Assembly: GCF_900102875.1 (NCBI RefSeq)
Contig: NZ_FNGH01000005.1
Span: 209,519 to 273,518 of the forward strand
Direction of reading: 5' to 3'
DNA length: 64,000 nucleotides
DNA from: Franzmannia pantelleriensis
Lineage (GTDB): Bacteria > Pseudomonadota > Gammaproteobacteria > Pseudomonadales > Halomonadaceae
Part shown: piece after piece, positions 52,946 through 63,891 of the stretch
Position numbering within the stretch: position 1 is the first letter of the stretch
Layout of the letters: each line of letters begins with the position of its first letter
Position numbers and translations under genes: made by a program
Notes under the pieces: generated by a model
Database searches by the model: none
What the model saw: only the letters and a program-made list of their open reading frames with translations
What the model was told of the DNA's origin: nothing

Positions 52946-53872
52946 ATGACCCAGGACTACCCTCGCGACCTGATCGGCTACGGCCGCTCCCTGCCTCAAG
53001 CCAACTGGCCGGGTAAGGCCAGGATCGCGGTGCAGTTCGTGCTCAACTACGAAGAGGGTGGCGAGAGCTGCGTGCTGCATGGCGATAGCCACTCCGAGAA
53101 GTTCCTCTCCGAGATCGTCGGCGCCGAGGCCTATCCCGAGCGGCATTTGAGTATGGAGTCGATCTACGAGTACGGCTCACGGGCCGGGGTATGGCGGGTG
53201 CTCAATGAGTTCGAACGACGCGGCTTGCCGCTGACCGTGTTCGGCGTGGCCATGGCGCTGGAGCGTCATCCCGAGGTGGCGCACGCCTTCAAGGAGCTGG
53301 GCCACGAGATCGCCTGCCACGGCTACCGCTGGCTGCACTATCAGGGCATGCCCGAGAGTCTCGAGCGCGAGCACATGCAGCGTGCCATCGAGATCTTCCA
53401 GACCCTTTACGGCGAGAAACCGCTGGGCTGGTACACCGGCCGCGACAGCGTCAATACGCGCCGGCTGGTGCTCGACGAGGGCTCCTTTCTTTACGACAGC
53501 GATTACTACGGCGATGACCTGCCGTTCTGGACCCGCGAGCAGGACAGTCAGGGCGAGACCCATGACCACCTGGTGGTGCCCTACACCCTGGATACCAACG
53601 ACATGCGCTTCGCCACGCCCCAGGGCTTCAACACCGGTGATCACTTCTTCGCGTACCTGCGTGATGCCTTCGATGTGCTCTACGCCGAGGGTGAGGACAC
53701 ACCGAAGATGATGTCGATCGGCCTGCACTGTCGCCTGATCGGCCGCCCCGGACGCTTCCGTGCCCTGCAGCGCTTCCTCGACCATATCGAAGCGCACGAC
53801 CGGGTCTGGGTGACGCGGCGCGTGGATATTGCTCGCCACTGGGCCGAGCAGCATCCTGCACGGCAACGCTGA
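52946..53872 (+). CDS. puuE: allantoinase PuuE (polysaccharide-deacetylase fold)
   Basis: Hydrolyses S-allantoin to allantoate without metal. 308 residues; the start DYPRDLIGYGRSLPQANWPG is characteristic of PuuE, followed by LNYEEGGE, HEIACHGYRWLHY (NodB-like H-x-H region variant) and GWYTGRDSVNTRRL. Unrelated to the amidohydrolase-type AllB. AAGGAGAG ribosome site. Confidence 0.95.
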   Translation: MTQDYPRDLIGYGRSLPQANWPGKARIAVQFVLNYEEGGESCVLHGDSHSEKFLSEIVGAEAYPERHLSMESIYEYGSRAGVWRVLNEFERRGLPLTVFGVAMALERHPEVAHAFKELGHEIACHGYRWLHYQGMPESLEREHMQRAIEIFQTLYGEKPLGWYTGRDSVNTRRLVLDEGSFLYDSDYYGDDLPFWTREQDSQGETHDHLVVPYTLDTNDMRFATPQGFNTGDHFFAYLRDAFDVLYAEGEDTPKMMSIGLHCRLIGRPGRFRALQRFLDHIEAHDRVWVTRRVDIARHWAEQHPARQR

Positions 53873-53909
53873 GTGGGTATGCTGGGGAGGGTGATTGCCT
53901 TGTCCAGGC

Positions 53910-53940
53910 CTGCCCCCCGCCCGATTAGGCGAGGGGGCAG
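53910..53940. terminator. hairpin between convergent puuE and YfcC-like gene
   Basis: CTGCCCCC plus CGCC pair with GGCG plus GGGGGCAG, 12 base pairs with one bulged A and a 6-base loop. No T tract. Confidence 0.5.
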
Positions 53941-53965
53941 ACGCATTGGCGTAACGGCTAGTCTC

Positions 53966-55417
53966 TCATCCGACCCACTGGGTCGCCTGGGCGAAGGCCA
54001 GGAAGGCCAGCGCGATCAATACCCATACGCAGAACAGCGGGAAGAAGAACTTGACCCACTTCTGCCAGGGCACACCAGCGATGGCCAGGGTGGCCATGAA
54101 GTAGCCGGAGGTCGGGTAGAGGATATTGCCCATGCCGTCACCGAGCTGGAAGGCGAGCACGGCGGTCTGGCGAGTGACCCCAATAATGTCAGAGAGCGGC
54201 GCCATGATTGGCATGGTCACCAACGCCTGACCGCTGCCAGATGGCACCACGAAATTGAAGGCCAATTGCGCGAAGTACATGCCGATCGCCGAGAGCATGG
54301 TGGGCAGCTCGCCGACCAGGTTGCCAAGGCCGAACACCAGGGTATCCATTATCTGGCCATCCTCAAGCACCACGGCCACCCCCCGGGCCACACCGGCAAT
54401 CATGGCGCCTACCAGTACGTCGCGAAAACCCTTGTTGAAGCCTTCGCAGATGGCTTCAGTAGAGAGCCCGGCAATCAGGCCGACGACGATGCCCATGACG
54501 ATGAACAGGCCGGCCATCTCCATCATGAACCAGCCCTGCTGCAGCACGCCATAGACCAGGATGCCGAAGAAGGCGAAGGTGGCCAGGGCCGCCAGCTTCT
54601 GACGGGCATTGGCGACCAACGCACCTTCGTCATTGGCATGCTGGTAGGTGTCCCGCTTTTCCGCTTCTGTAGCGTCGCCGGCCATCAGGCTCAGTGCCGG
54701 ATTATCCCGTACCTTGCGCGCGTAGCGCATCACGAAGTAGATGCCGGCGCCAAGCACTATGGCAAAGGCGACTGCACGCAGGCCGAAGCCGGAATAGAGT
54801 GGCAGATCCGACAGCTGCTGACCGAGCCCGGTGTTGATCGGGTTAAGCACGCCGGTGGCAAAGCCGGCGGTAGTAGCACACAGCGCCACGGCGGCGGCGG
54901 TCACCGAGTCGAAGCGCAGCGCGATCATCAACGGCAGGATGACGGGCACATAGACCAACGCCAGCTCTTGGGTGCCGATGATGGTGGCGACCAGTGCAAA
55001 CACCGTCATCAACACCGGGATCATCAGCAGGCTCTGGTTGGCGAAGCGTCGAGTCAGCTTGTCGACGCCGATCTCGATGATGCCGGTGCGTCGCAGTACC
55101 ATGAACATGCCGCCGATCATGAAGGTAAAGAACACCACCTCCCCGGCGCTCATCAGCCCGTTTGGGATGGCCAGCATGAAGTCGACCACGCCCACTGGCG
55201 AAGGCTCGACGTGTTGGAACGACTCGGGGTCGATGGTGATGCGTCCCTCAGGGCCGGGGATGCGCTCGAACTCACCGGCAGGAACAAAGTGGGTCGCCAC
55301 CGCAGCGATGGCGATAAATACGAACAGGATCACGTAGATATGGGGAATCCTGAGCCAGCCTCCTTGGCCATCATTGGCGCTGTCGCGGTGGTTTGGCGAA
55401 GAGTTGGAGTTGGTCAT
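53966..55417 (-). CDS. YfcC-family membrane carrier
   Basis: 483 residues, about 12 membrane segments, with a polar N-terminus. YfcC/C4-dicarboxylate-anaerobic-carrier-like features: HFVPAGEFERIPGPEGR, GTQELALVYVPVILPLMIAL and NFVVPSGSGQALVTMPIMAPLSD (two conserved hairpin motifs). Start 55417 is fixed by GAGG. Substrates of YfcC proteins are largely unknown. Divergent from an RpiR regulator and within the island, it may import or exchange a ureide, carboxylate or amino acid. Confidence 0.82.
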   Translation of the reverse strand: MTNSNSSPNHRDSANDGQGGWLRIPHIYVILFVFIAIAAVATHFVPAGEFERIPGPEGRITIDPESFQHVEPSPVGVVDFMLAIPNGLMSAGEVVFFTFMIGGMFMVLRRTGIIEIGVDKLTRRFANQSLLMIPVLMTVFALVATIIGTQELALVYVPVILPLMIALRFDSVTAAAVALCATTAGFATGVLNPINTGLGQQLSDLPLYSGFGLRAVAFAIVLGAGIYFVMRYARKVRDNPALSLMAGDATEAEKRDTYQHANDEGALVANARQKLAALATFAFFGILVYGVLQQGWFMMEMAGLFIVMGIVVGLIAGLSTEAICEGFNKGFRDVLVGAMIAGVARGVAVVLEDGQIMDTLVFGLGNLVGELPTMLSAIGMYFAQLAFNFVVPSGSGQALVTMPIMAPLSDIIGVTRQTAVLAFQLGDGMGNILYPTSGYFMATLAIAGVPWQKWVKFFFPLFCVWVLIALAFLAFAQATQWVG

Positions 55418-55610
55418 GATGTACCTCGCGTTGTTGTTGAGGGAGTCGACATCAATGGTGTCGGGAGTGGTGGTGTCGTTATGGTGTCGTAGCGCTTCGG
55501 GTGTCACCTGCCCCATGCCAGTAGTGGATAGAGTGGGGATGATGCGTTGGGGTGATGCTGAGCGGGGGTGGCGGATTTATCGGCACTTCATACCAGTCAT
55601 CATGGTTTAT

Positions 55611-55623
55611 GGAAATTATTTCC
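55611..55623. promoter_or_regulatory. RpiR-type palindrome, yfcC/rpiR gap
   Basis: GGAAAT-T-ATTTCC, perfect arms, in the 283-base gap between the divergent carrier and RpiR genes, 78 bases upstream of the RpiR start. Same design as the site before gcl. Confidence 0.6.
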
Positions 55624-55700
55624 GCAATATTTCTGGTTGTGAAGAATTGCGCCTTCCGGCGTAGTTCGACAGTTGTGGATTGCGCGTAAAGGAGGTGCAC

Positions 55701-56564
55701 TTGAGGACGCCACAGGTGGCCATGACGCCACACATTGGTCAGCGGATATCGGCTCAGTATGCCGACCTGAGTGCCCAGGAGCAGAGGGTGGCCAGTTTCA
55801 TTCTGGATCACTTTGATGACCTGGCCGTCTATAGTGCGGCTGACCTGGCCCGGCTGACTGGCGTCTCCAAGTCCACGGTCAGCCGTCTCTTTAAGCGCCT
55901 CGGTTTTGAAAACTTTCAGTCTGTGAAGCGGCATGCTCGGCAACTTCGCAGCTTGGGTATGCCGCTCGTCACCGATGCCAACACGGCGAGTGGAAACGGT
56001 GAGCGTTTCAAGCGCCACATGGCGCGCGAGCAGGACAATCTGCAGCGCGTTTTGTCGCGCATTGAACCAGCTACGTTCGAGATCATTGTTGAGGCCATGG
56101 ACCGAGCGCAACGGCTCTTGCTGGTGGGGTTCCGCAACAGTTACCCGCTGGCCATGCATTGTCGCCAACAGCTGGTTCAAATTCGTGGTGATGTCGTGCT
56201 GGCGCCACAGCCAAACCAGTCTCTGGCTGAGGAGCTGGCCGGTTTGGCAGAGGACGATCTGGTCGTGGTGTTCGGGTTTCGGCGCCGCCCTAAGCTGTTT
56301 GACGCTCTGATGGACACCCTGACCGAGATGCCCGTTCGGGTACTGTTGATCGGTGACGCGACGGCTGCGGGTTACGCTGTCCAGGCTGACTGGTGGCTGG
56401 AGTGTCCGTTGGATAGCATTTCTGCTTTTGACAGTTATGCCAGTGCCATGAGCTTGGTGAGTCTCTTGGCCAATGGGCTGTTGCACCAGCGGCTGGTACA
56501 GGGCCGAGCGCGTATTGATAGCGTCAGCGAGCTCTATTCGAGCCTGGACGAGCTGTCCCCCTGA
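55701..56564 (+). CDS. RpiR/MurR-family regulator
   Basis: 287 residues. Winged/HTH_6 domain at about 10-85 (SAQEQRVASFILDHFDDLAVY, AADLARLTGVSKSTVSRLFKRLGF) and a SIS sugar-isomerase-like domain (RLLLVGFRNSYPLAMHCRQQL ... DLVVVFGFRRRPKLF). The TTG at 55701 is chosen because AAAGGAGG lies five bases upstream, the best ribosome site in the region. SIS domains bind phosphosugars or related acids, so the signal may be a glyoxylate or glycerate pathway intermediate. GC content is visibly lower than in neighbouring genes. Confidence 0.88.
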   Translation: MRTPQVAMTPHIGQRISAQYADLSAQEQRVASFILDHFDDLAVYSAADLARLTGVSKSTVSRLFKRLGFENFQSVKRHARQLRSLGMPLVTDANTASGNGERFKRHMAREQDNLQRVLSRIEPATFEIIVEAMDRAQRLLLVGFRNSYPLAMHCRQQLVQIRGDVVLAPQPNQSLAEELAGLAEDDLVVVFGFRRRPKLFDALMDTLTEMPVRVLLIGDATAAGYAVQADWWLECPLDSISAFDSYASAMSLVSLLANGLLHQRLVQGRARIDSVSELYSSLDELSP

Positions 56565-56765
56565 CGCCTGTGCGTAGCTGCCGGGCGGATAGGGAGGTTT
56601 CGGTGAGGCGATGGCGTGATCCAGATGCATGGACGCCCTCTCGTTTGCCAACGCATGAAACAAAAGTTTCTGGACACGTTAACCTTGGGAATATAGTTTC
56701 ACAAGACGTGAGAGATAGGTTTTGCGGCCGATGCCTAGGCCGCCATTGCACATGAGGAGCCGAGC

Positions 56766-57599
<834 letters not shown>

Positions 57600-57621
57600 G
57601 ACCGAGCAGAGCACTTCGGAT

Positions 57622-57647
57622 AGCGAGAGGCGCCGGCGCCTCTCGCT
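57622..57647. other. 26-bp perfect palindrome between allE and allA
   Basis: AGCGAGAGGCGCC followed directly by its exact reverse complement; as RNA it forms an 11-base stem with a CCGG loop. Lies in the 94-base allE-allA gap with no T tract, probably an intercistronic stabiliser. Confidence 0.6.
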
Positions 57648-57693
57648 GGAACGCTACCCATAGATAGCGCTGGTACCTAATGAGGAGATCGAC

Positions 57694-58182
57694 ATGCTGG
57701 AACTCAACGCCGCACCGCTGACGCCGGAGGCCTTCGCCCTCTTTGGTGATGTCATCGATACGCGCACCGCGGACTACTTCCATATCAACGCCGGGCGCAC
57801 CCGCCGCTATCACGACCTGGCCAAGGTCGAGACCCTGGGTGAGCAGGCGCATACGCTGATCAGCATCTTCGTCAGCCAGCCGGTGGATGTGCCGCTCGAG
57901 CTCGACTTCCTCGAGCGCCACCCCCAGGGCAGTCAGGCCTTCATGCCGTTGCACCAGGAGCGCTTCATCATCGTGGTGGCGCCGCCAGGCGATGAGATCG
58001 ATCCTGCCGAGGTACGAGCCTTCGTCACCGATGGGCGTCAGGGCGTCAACTACCGTGCGGGTACCTGGCATGCCATCCAGTCGGTGCTCGAGCGCGAGGG
58101 CGAATTCCTGGTCGTCGACCGCGGCGGCGAGGGTAATAACTGCGACGAGTATCCGCTGGCGCTGCGCGTCAGCCTCGACTGA
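57694..58182 (+). CDS. allA: ureidoglycolate lyase
   Basis: Splits S-ureidoglycolate into glyoxylate and urea. 162 residues with LTPEAFALFGDVID at the start, FMPLHQERFIIVVAPPG and GVNYRAGTWHAIQSVL (cupin-like core), and the final FLVVDRGGEGNNCDE. GGAG ribosome site. No urease genes are in view for the urea released. Confidence 0.95.
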   Translation: MLELNAAPLTPEAFALFGDVIDTRTADYFHINAGRTRRYHDLAKVETLGEQAHTLISIFVSQPVDVPLELDFLERHPQGSQAFMPLHQERFIIVVAPPGDEIDPAEVRAFVTDGRQGVNYRAGTWHAIQSVLEREGEFLVVDRGGEGNNCDEYPLALRVSLD

Positions 58183-58333
58183 CTCACCCCATTGCCGCCG
58201 AGCGTGGCGGTGTCGATCAGCATCTGCTCTAGCGGGCGGGGGGCTTGCCTCCTGCCCTCTTGGCGTGCCCGTTCGGTGCTCGCCAAGGCCGCAGCATGAA
58301 GCGGTTTTTGCCTGTTGCTCAATCGGCATCTGG

Positions 58334-58387
58334 TTGAATAAAGGAGCCGAATAACCGTTATAATATTTTTAGTGGAAATATTTTCCA
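58334..58387 (+). promoter_or_regulatory. gcl upstream promoter with RpiR-type palindrome
   Basis: TTGAAT (58334-58339) and TATAAT (58359-58364) with 19-base spacing, followed immediately by TGGAAA-TAT-TTTCCA (58373-58387), a perfect-arm palindrome placed where a bound repressor would cover the transcription start. The remaining 58183-58333 stretch shows nothing else. Confidence 0.55.
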
Positions 58388-58394
58388 TAAAATA

Positions 58395-58432
58395 TTGACG
58401 CCGATTCGATGGCGGTCTAGCTTGGTATACAA
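58395..58432 (+). promoter_or_regulatory. gcl proximal promoter with TTGTATACAA-type operator
   Basis: TTGACG (58395-58400) and TAGCTT (58418-58423), 17-base spacing, with TGGTATACAA at 58423-58432 overlapping the end of the -10 and the start site, 33 bases before gcl. Confidence 0.5.
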
Positions 58433-58465
58433 CAACCGTTGCTCACGTCACTGAGGAGAATCGTC

Positions 58466-60241
<1,776 letters not shown>

Positions 60242-60289
60242 AACCTGCACACTGACCAAGGGGCGCTTGGTACAGGCCGCAGAGGAGGT

Positions 60290-60438
60290 CCGATTCCAGG
60301 GGTGAGGAGCACTGCTCCGAACGGGCTGGCCATGGATGGCCAGCACCGGCCCTGCAAGCGGAAGCAGGATGCGAGAGCGCCGCAGGGAATCGGTAGCGTA
60401 CAGGGATGTATTCACAGCGCCTCCTCGCAGGCCTGTCG
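60290..60438 (-). repeat. intergenic repeat copy B (inverted, with insertion)
   Basis: Reverse-strand copy in the 243-base gcl-hyi gap. Read on the minus strand it starts CGACAGGCCTGCGAGGAGG at 60438, continues CGCTGTGAATACATCCCTG and GCTACCGAT, then an extra ~45 bases, then the hairpin GCTGGCCAT-CC-ATGGCCAGC (60325-60344). Longer between block 1 and the hairpin than copies A and C. Confidence 0.75.
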
Positions 60439-60484
60439 CAAGACAAGCCCCGAGCAATGACGTACGACCCAACGGAGATTCGAT

Positions 60485-61261
60485 ATGCCCAAATTTGCCG
60501 CCAACCTCAGCATGCTGTTTACCGAGGAGGAGTTCCTCGACCGTTTCGAGGCCGCCGCCCAGGCCGGCTTCAAGGGCGTCGAGTACCTGTTTCCTTACGA
60601 CTACCCGGCCAGTGAGATCAAGGCCAAACTCGATGCCCACGGCCTGACCCAGGTGCTGCACAACCTGCCGGCCGGCGACTGGGCCGCCGGCGAGCGGGGG
60701 ATCGCCTGCCATCCTGATCGCGTCGAGGAATTTCGCGCCGGGGTCGAGCAGGCCATCGACTATGCCACGACGCTGGGCTGCAAGCAGGTTAACTGCCTGG
60801 CCGGCATTCAGCCCCAGGGCGTCAGCCAGGAGCAGGCGCGCCAGACGCTGATCGACAACCTGCGCTATGCCGCCGACAAGCTCGAAGCGGCAGGCATCCT
60901 GCTACTCGCCGAGCCGATCAACACCCGCGACATTCCGGGTTTCTTCCTCAACCGCACCGAGCAGGCATTGGCGCTGTTCGAATCGGTAGGAAGCGCTAAT
61001 CTCAAGCTGCAGTACGACATCTATCATATGCAGATCATGGAGGGCGATCTGGCCCCGACCATCGAGACGCACCTGGCGCAGATCGCTCACGTGCAGCTGG
61101 CCGACAACCCCGGGCGCCACGAGCCGGGGTCGGGTGAAATCAACTACCCGTTCCTGTTCGCCCACCTCGACCGGCTCGGCTACGACGGCTGGATCGGCTG
61201 CGAGTACAAGCCGGCTGCCAGTACTCGCGAGGGGCTGGGCTGGCTGGATAGCGTGCGATGA
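60485..61261 (+). CDS. hyi: hydroxypyruvate isomerase
   Basis: TIM-barrel enzyme interconverting hydroxypyruvate and tartronate semialdehyde. 258 residues: FAANLSMLFTEEEFLDRFEA at the start, LLAEPINTRDIPGFF, LQYDIYHMQIMEGD and GWIGCEYKP carry the metal and catalytic acids. GGAG ribosome site. Order gcl-hyi-glxR is that of E. coli. Confidence 0.96.
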   Translation: MPKFAANLSMLFTEEEFLDRFEAAAQAGFKGVEYLFPYDYPASEIKAKLDAHGLTQVLHNLPAGDWAAGERGIACHPDRVEEFRAGVEQAIDYATTLGCKQVNCLAGIQPQGVSQEQARQTLIDNLRYAADKLEAAGILLLAEPINTRDIPGFFLNRTEQALALFESVGSANLKLQYDIYHMQIMEGDLAPTIETHLAQIAHVQLADNPGRHEPGSGEINYPFLFAHLDRLGYDGWIGCEYKPAASTREGLGWLDSVR

Positions 61262-61299
61262 TTAGGTGGGGTCCCCGTCGGCGATGAGCTATTCCGGCG

Positions 61300-61392
61300 G
61301 CAAGCCTACGCGAGGGCGCTGTGACCCCATCCCTGGGCGCTACAATTGCCATCCATGGCAAATAACCCTCGCTTCGACTTGCCCCCGGCGCT
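61300..61392 (+). repeat. intergenic repeat copy C (covarying hairpin)
   Basis: In the 200-base hyi-glxR gap: CGCGAGGGCGCTGTGACCCC, ATCCCTGGGCGCTAC, hairpin TTGCCAT-CC-ATGGCAA (61346-61361) and CTTGCCCCCGGCG. Stem bases differ from copies A and B but keep pairing. Confidence 0.75.
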
Positions 61393-61461
61393 CATCTCTC
61401 GATTAGCTGGCAACGAGCGCTAATTCAGAAAGCACAGCGACAAGCTGAAAGGAGACATATC

Positions 61462-62346
61462 ATGAGCAAGATCGGATTTATTGGCCTGGGCATCATGGGC
61501 CGCCCCATGGCCGGCCACCTGCTGGACGCTGGCCATGAGCTGCTGACGGTGAAGCGCGGCGCGCTGGACGCCAGCCTGGCCGAAAAGGGCATGCGCGAGC
61601 TGGATACCCCGGCAGCCGTCGCCGCCGAGGCCGAGGTGATCATCACCATTGTGCCCGACACCCCAGACGTCGAGCAGGTGCTGTTCGGCGAAGGCGGCGT
61701 GATCGAAGGCCTCAAGCCCGGCACGCTGGTGATCGACATGAGCTCGATTGCACCGATCGCCACCCAGGACTTCGCCAAGCGCATCCATGACGCCGGCGGT
61801 GAGTACGTCGATGCGCCGGTGTCCGGCGGCGAGGGCGGTGCCATCAACGCCGCGTTGACCATCATGGTGGGGGCCACAGCGGAAGGCTTCGAGCGCGCCC
61901 TGCCGCTCCTCGAGGTGATGGGCAAGACCATCACCCATATCGGCGATCATGGTGCCGGCCAGACCTGCAAGGTCGCCAACCAGATCGTTGTCGCGCTGAC
62001 CATCGAGGCGGTGGCGGAAGGCCTGCTGTTCGCCTCCAAGGCCGGCGCCGACGTGGCCAAGGTGCGCGAGTCGCTGTTAGGCGGCCTGGCACAGTCGAAG
62101 ATCCTCGATGTGCACGGCGAGCGCATGATCAAGCGCACCTTCGACCCGGGCTTCAAGGTCAAACTACATCAGAAGGACCTGAACCTGGCGCTGGAGGGGG
62201 CACGTAGCCTCAACCTGTCGCTGCCCGGCACCGCCAACGCCCAGCAGCTGTTCCAGGCCTGTGTTGCTCACGGTGGCGATGACTGGGACCACGCCGGCAT
62301 CCTGCGTGCTCTCGAGCAGCTCGCCAACCACGAAGTCGGCAGCTGA
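61462..62346 (+). CDS. glxR: 2-hydroxy-3-oxopropionate (tartronate semialdehyde) reductase
   Basis: NAD(P)H reductase of the beta-hydroxyacid dehydrogenase family making D-glycerate. 294 residues: GFIGLGIMGRPMAGHLL (nucleotide loop), DAPVSGGEGGA (substrate loop, ~118-127) and catalytic Lys K170 in GAGQTCKVANQ followed by the conserved Asn. AGGAG ribosome site. Confidence 0.96.
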   Translation: MSKIGFIGLGIMGRPMAGHLLDAGHELLTVKRGALDASLAEKGMRELDTPAAVAAEAEVIITIVPDTPDVEQVLFGEGGVIEGLKPGTLVIDMSSIAPIATQDFAKRIHDAGGEYVDAPVSGGEGGAINAALTIMVGATAEGFERALPLLEVMGKTITHIGDHGAGQTCKVANQIVVALTIEAVAEGLLFASKAGADVAKVRESLLGGLAQSKILDVHGERMIKRTFDPGFKVKLHQKDLNLALEGARSLNLSLPGTANAQQLFQACVAHGGDDWDHAGILRALEQLANHEVGS

Positions 62347-62452
62347 GCCTCACGCCTCCAAGAGGGCGCTAGAACAGGGAGCGCGCAAGCGCTCCGCATG
62401 AGTTGGCAGGCGTCGGGTCGTCGTCTGCCATCGCCACGGCATGTGGCCTTCC

Positions 62453-62503
62453 ACCGGTGACAGGTGCCCCCCCTGCGACATACGGCTTGTCACCGGTTTT
62501 TTT
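62453..62503 (+). terminator. rho-independent terminator after glxR
   Basis: ACCGGTGACA pairs perfectly with TGTCACCGGT around a 25-base loop, followed by a run of T (seven in all). Lies between glxR and the glycerate kinase gene, implying the kinase has its own promoter or is reached by read-through. A smaller GGAGCGC-GCAA-GCGCTCC hairpin precedes it at 62378-62395. Confidence 0.75.
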
Positions 62504-62568
62504 GCTTCCCCGATACGCTATCCCGCTTTCACTTGCGTCGCGCACTGCGTGCTGTGAGGAGTTGACCA

Positions 62569-63891
62569 ATGAATGCCTTTACCCCCCCTCCCCCCTTTAC
62601 CAGCACGGAGGCGACACGCCAGTGGCTATTGCGTCTGGCACAGGGCGCCGTCGCTGCCGTCCATCCCGACAGCCTGCTGCCGGACAACCTGCCAACGCCA
62701 CCGGCCGGCCGCACCGTGGTGGTCGGCGCTGGCAAGGCGGCCGCCGCCATGGCGCGGGCGCTGGAGCGGGCCTGGCAACAGCACTACCCGGACGCTGCTC
62801 TCGACGGCGTCGTGGTGACCCGCTATGGCCATGGGGTGCCGCCACAGGGCAAAGCGCGGTGCATCGAGGTGCTGGAGGCATCGCACCCCATGCCCGATGA
62901 CCTCGGCGAGCAGGCCGCCCGCCGCATGCTCGATAGCGTGGCCAGGCTTGGCGAAGACGACTTGGTGATCGTCTTGATCTCGGGCGGCGGCTCGGCGCTG
63001 ATGACGCTGCCGGCGGCAGGGCTGGCGCTGCGCCAGAAGCAGGCCATCAACCAGGCGCTGCTGCGCTGCGGGGCGCCGATTCGCGAGATCAACACCGTGC
63101 GCCGCCACCTGTCGGCAATCAAGGGCGGCCGCCTGGCCGCCGCGGCGCATCCGGCACGGGTCGTGACCTACCTGATCTCCGACGTGCCCGGCGACGATCC
63201 AACGCTAGTCGCCTCGGGCCCGACACTGCCGGATGCCACCACCCCGCAAGATGCGCTGGCGATCCTCGAGCGCCACGCCATCGAGATTCCCGACAGCGTG
63301 CGTCGCCACCTGGTGAGCGATGTCTCGGCCCCTCAGGTCGGCTCGCCTGGCTTTACTCGCGACATCTCACGCGTGCTGGCCAAGGCCAGCGATGCCCTGG
63401 AAGCTGCGCAGGCCCGCGCTGAGCGCAGCGGCGTGCAGGTGCGCCTGCTGGGTGACGACCTCGAAGGCGAGGCGCGTGACCTGGGACGCGCCCAGGGGCG
63501 CATGGCGTTAACCGCTCAGGGCGAGATCAGCGCGCCGCTGCTGATTCTCTCCGGCGGCGAGACCAGTGTCACCGTCCAGGGCGACGGTCGCGGTGGGCGC
63601 AATGTCGAGTATCTGTTGGGGTTGTTCGACACCCTCAAGGGCGCCAAGGGCATCTATGCCCTGGCTATCGATACCGACGGCATCGATGGCTCCGAGGACA
63701 ACGCCGGGGCGCTGTTCGGCCCCGAGTGCTGGGACCGCGCCCAGGCCGCGCGGCTGTCGGTTGCCGACCACCTGGCGCGCAACGACGCCTACAGCTTCTT
63801 CGCCGCGCTGGACGACCTGATCATCACCGGTCCGACTCGCACCAATGTCAACGATTTGCGCGCCATTCTGGTGCTGCCGAGGGCCTCATGA
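62569..63891 (+). CDS. ttuD: glycerate kinase (MOFRL/GckA type)
   Basis: 440 residues, two domains: DUF4147 N-terminal part with VVVGAGKAAAAMARAL and LISGGGSALMTLPAAG, and a C-terminal MOFRL domain with ILSGGETSVTVQGDGRGGRN and AIDTDGIDG. This is the TtuD/GckA/GLYCTK class, distinct from GlxK; members generally make 2-phosphoglycerate. GAGGAG ribosome site. The stop overlaps the pyruvate kinase start (ATGA), so glycerate use is wired to pyruvate formation. Confidence 0.94.
   Translation: MNAFTPPPPFTSTEATRQWLLRLAQGAVAAVHPDSLLPDNLPTPPAGRTVVVGAGKAAAAMARALERAWQQHYPDAALDGVVVTRYGHGVPPQGKARCIEVLEASHPMPDDLGEQAARRMLDSVARLGEDDLVIVLISGGGSALMTLPAAGLALRQKQAINQALLRCGAPIREINTVRRHLSAIKGGRLAAAAHPARVVTYLISDVPGDDPTLVASGPTLPDATTPQDALAILERHAIEIPDSVRRHLVSDVSAPQVGSPGFTRDISRVLAKASDALEAAQARAERSGVQVRLLGDDLEGEARDLGRAQGRMALTAQGEISAPLLILSGGETSVTVQGDGRGGRNVEYLLGLFDTLKGAKGIYALAIDTDGIDGSEDNAGALFGPECWDRAQAARLSVADHLARNDAYSFFAALDDLIITGPTRTNVNDLRAILVLPRAS

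Noticed and set aside
53873..55492. 539-codon open frame antisense to the YfcC-like carrier
   Set aside because: Composition rich in Gln/His/Asp/Gly with no domain; mirror of hydrophobic codons on the real strand.
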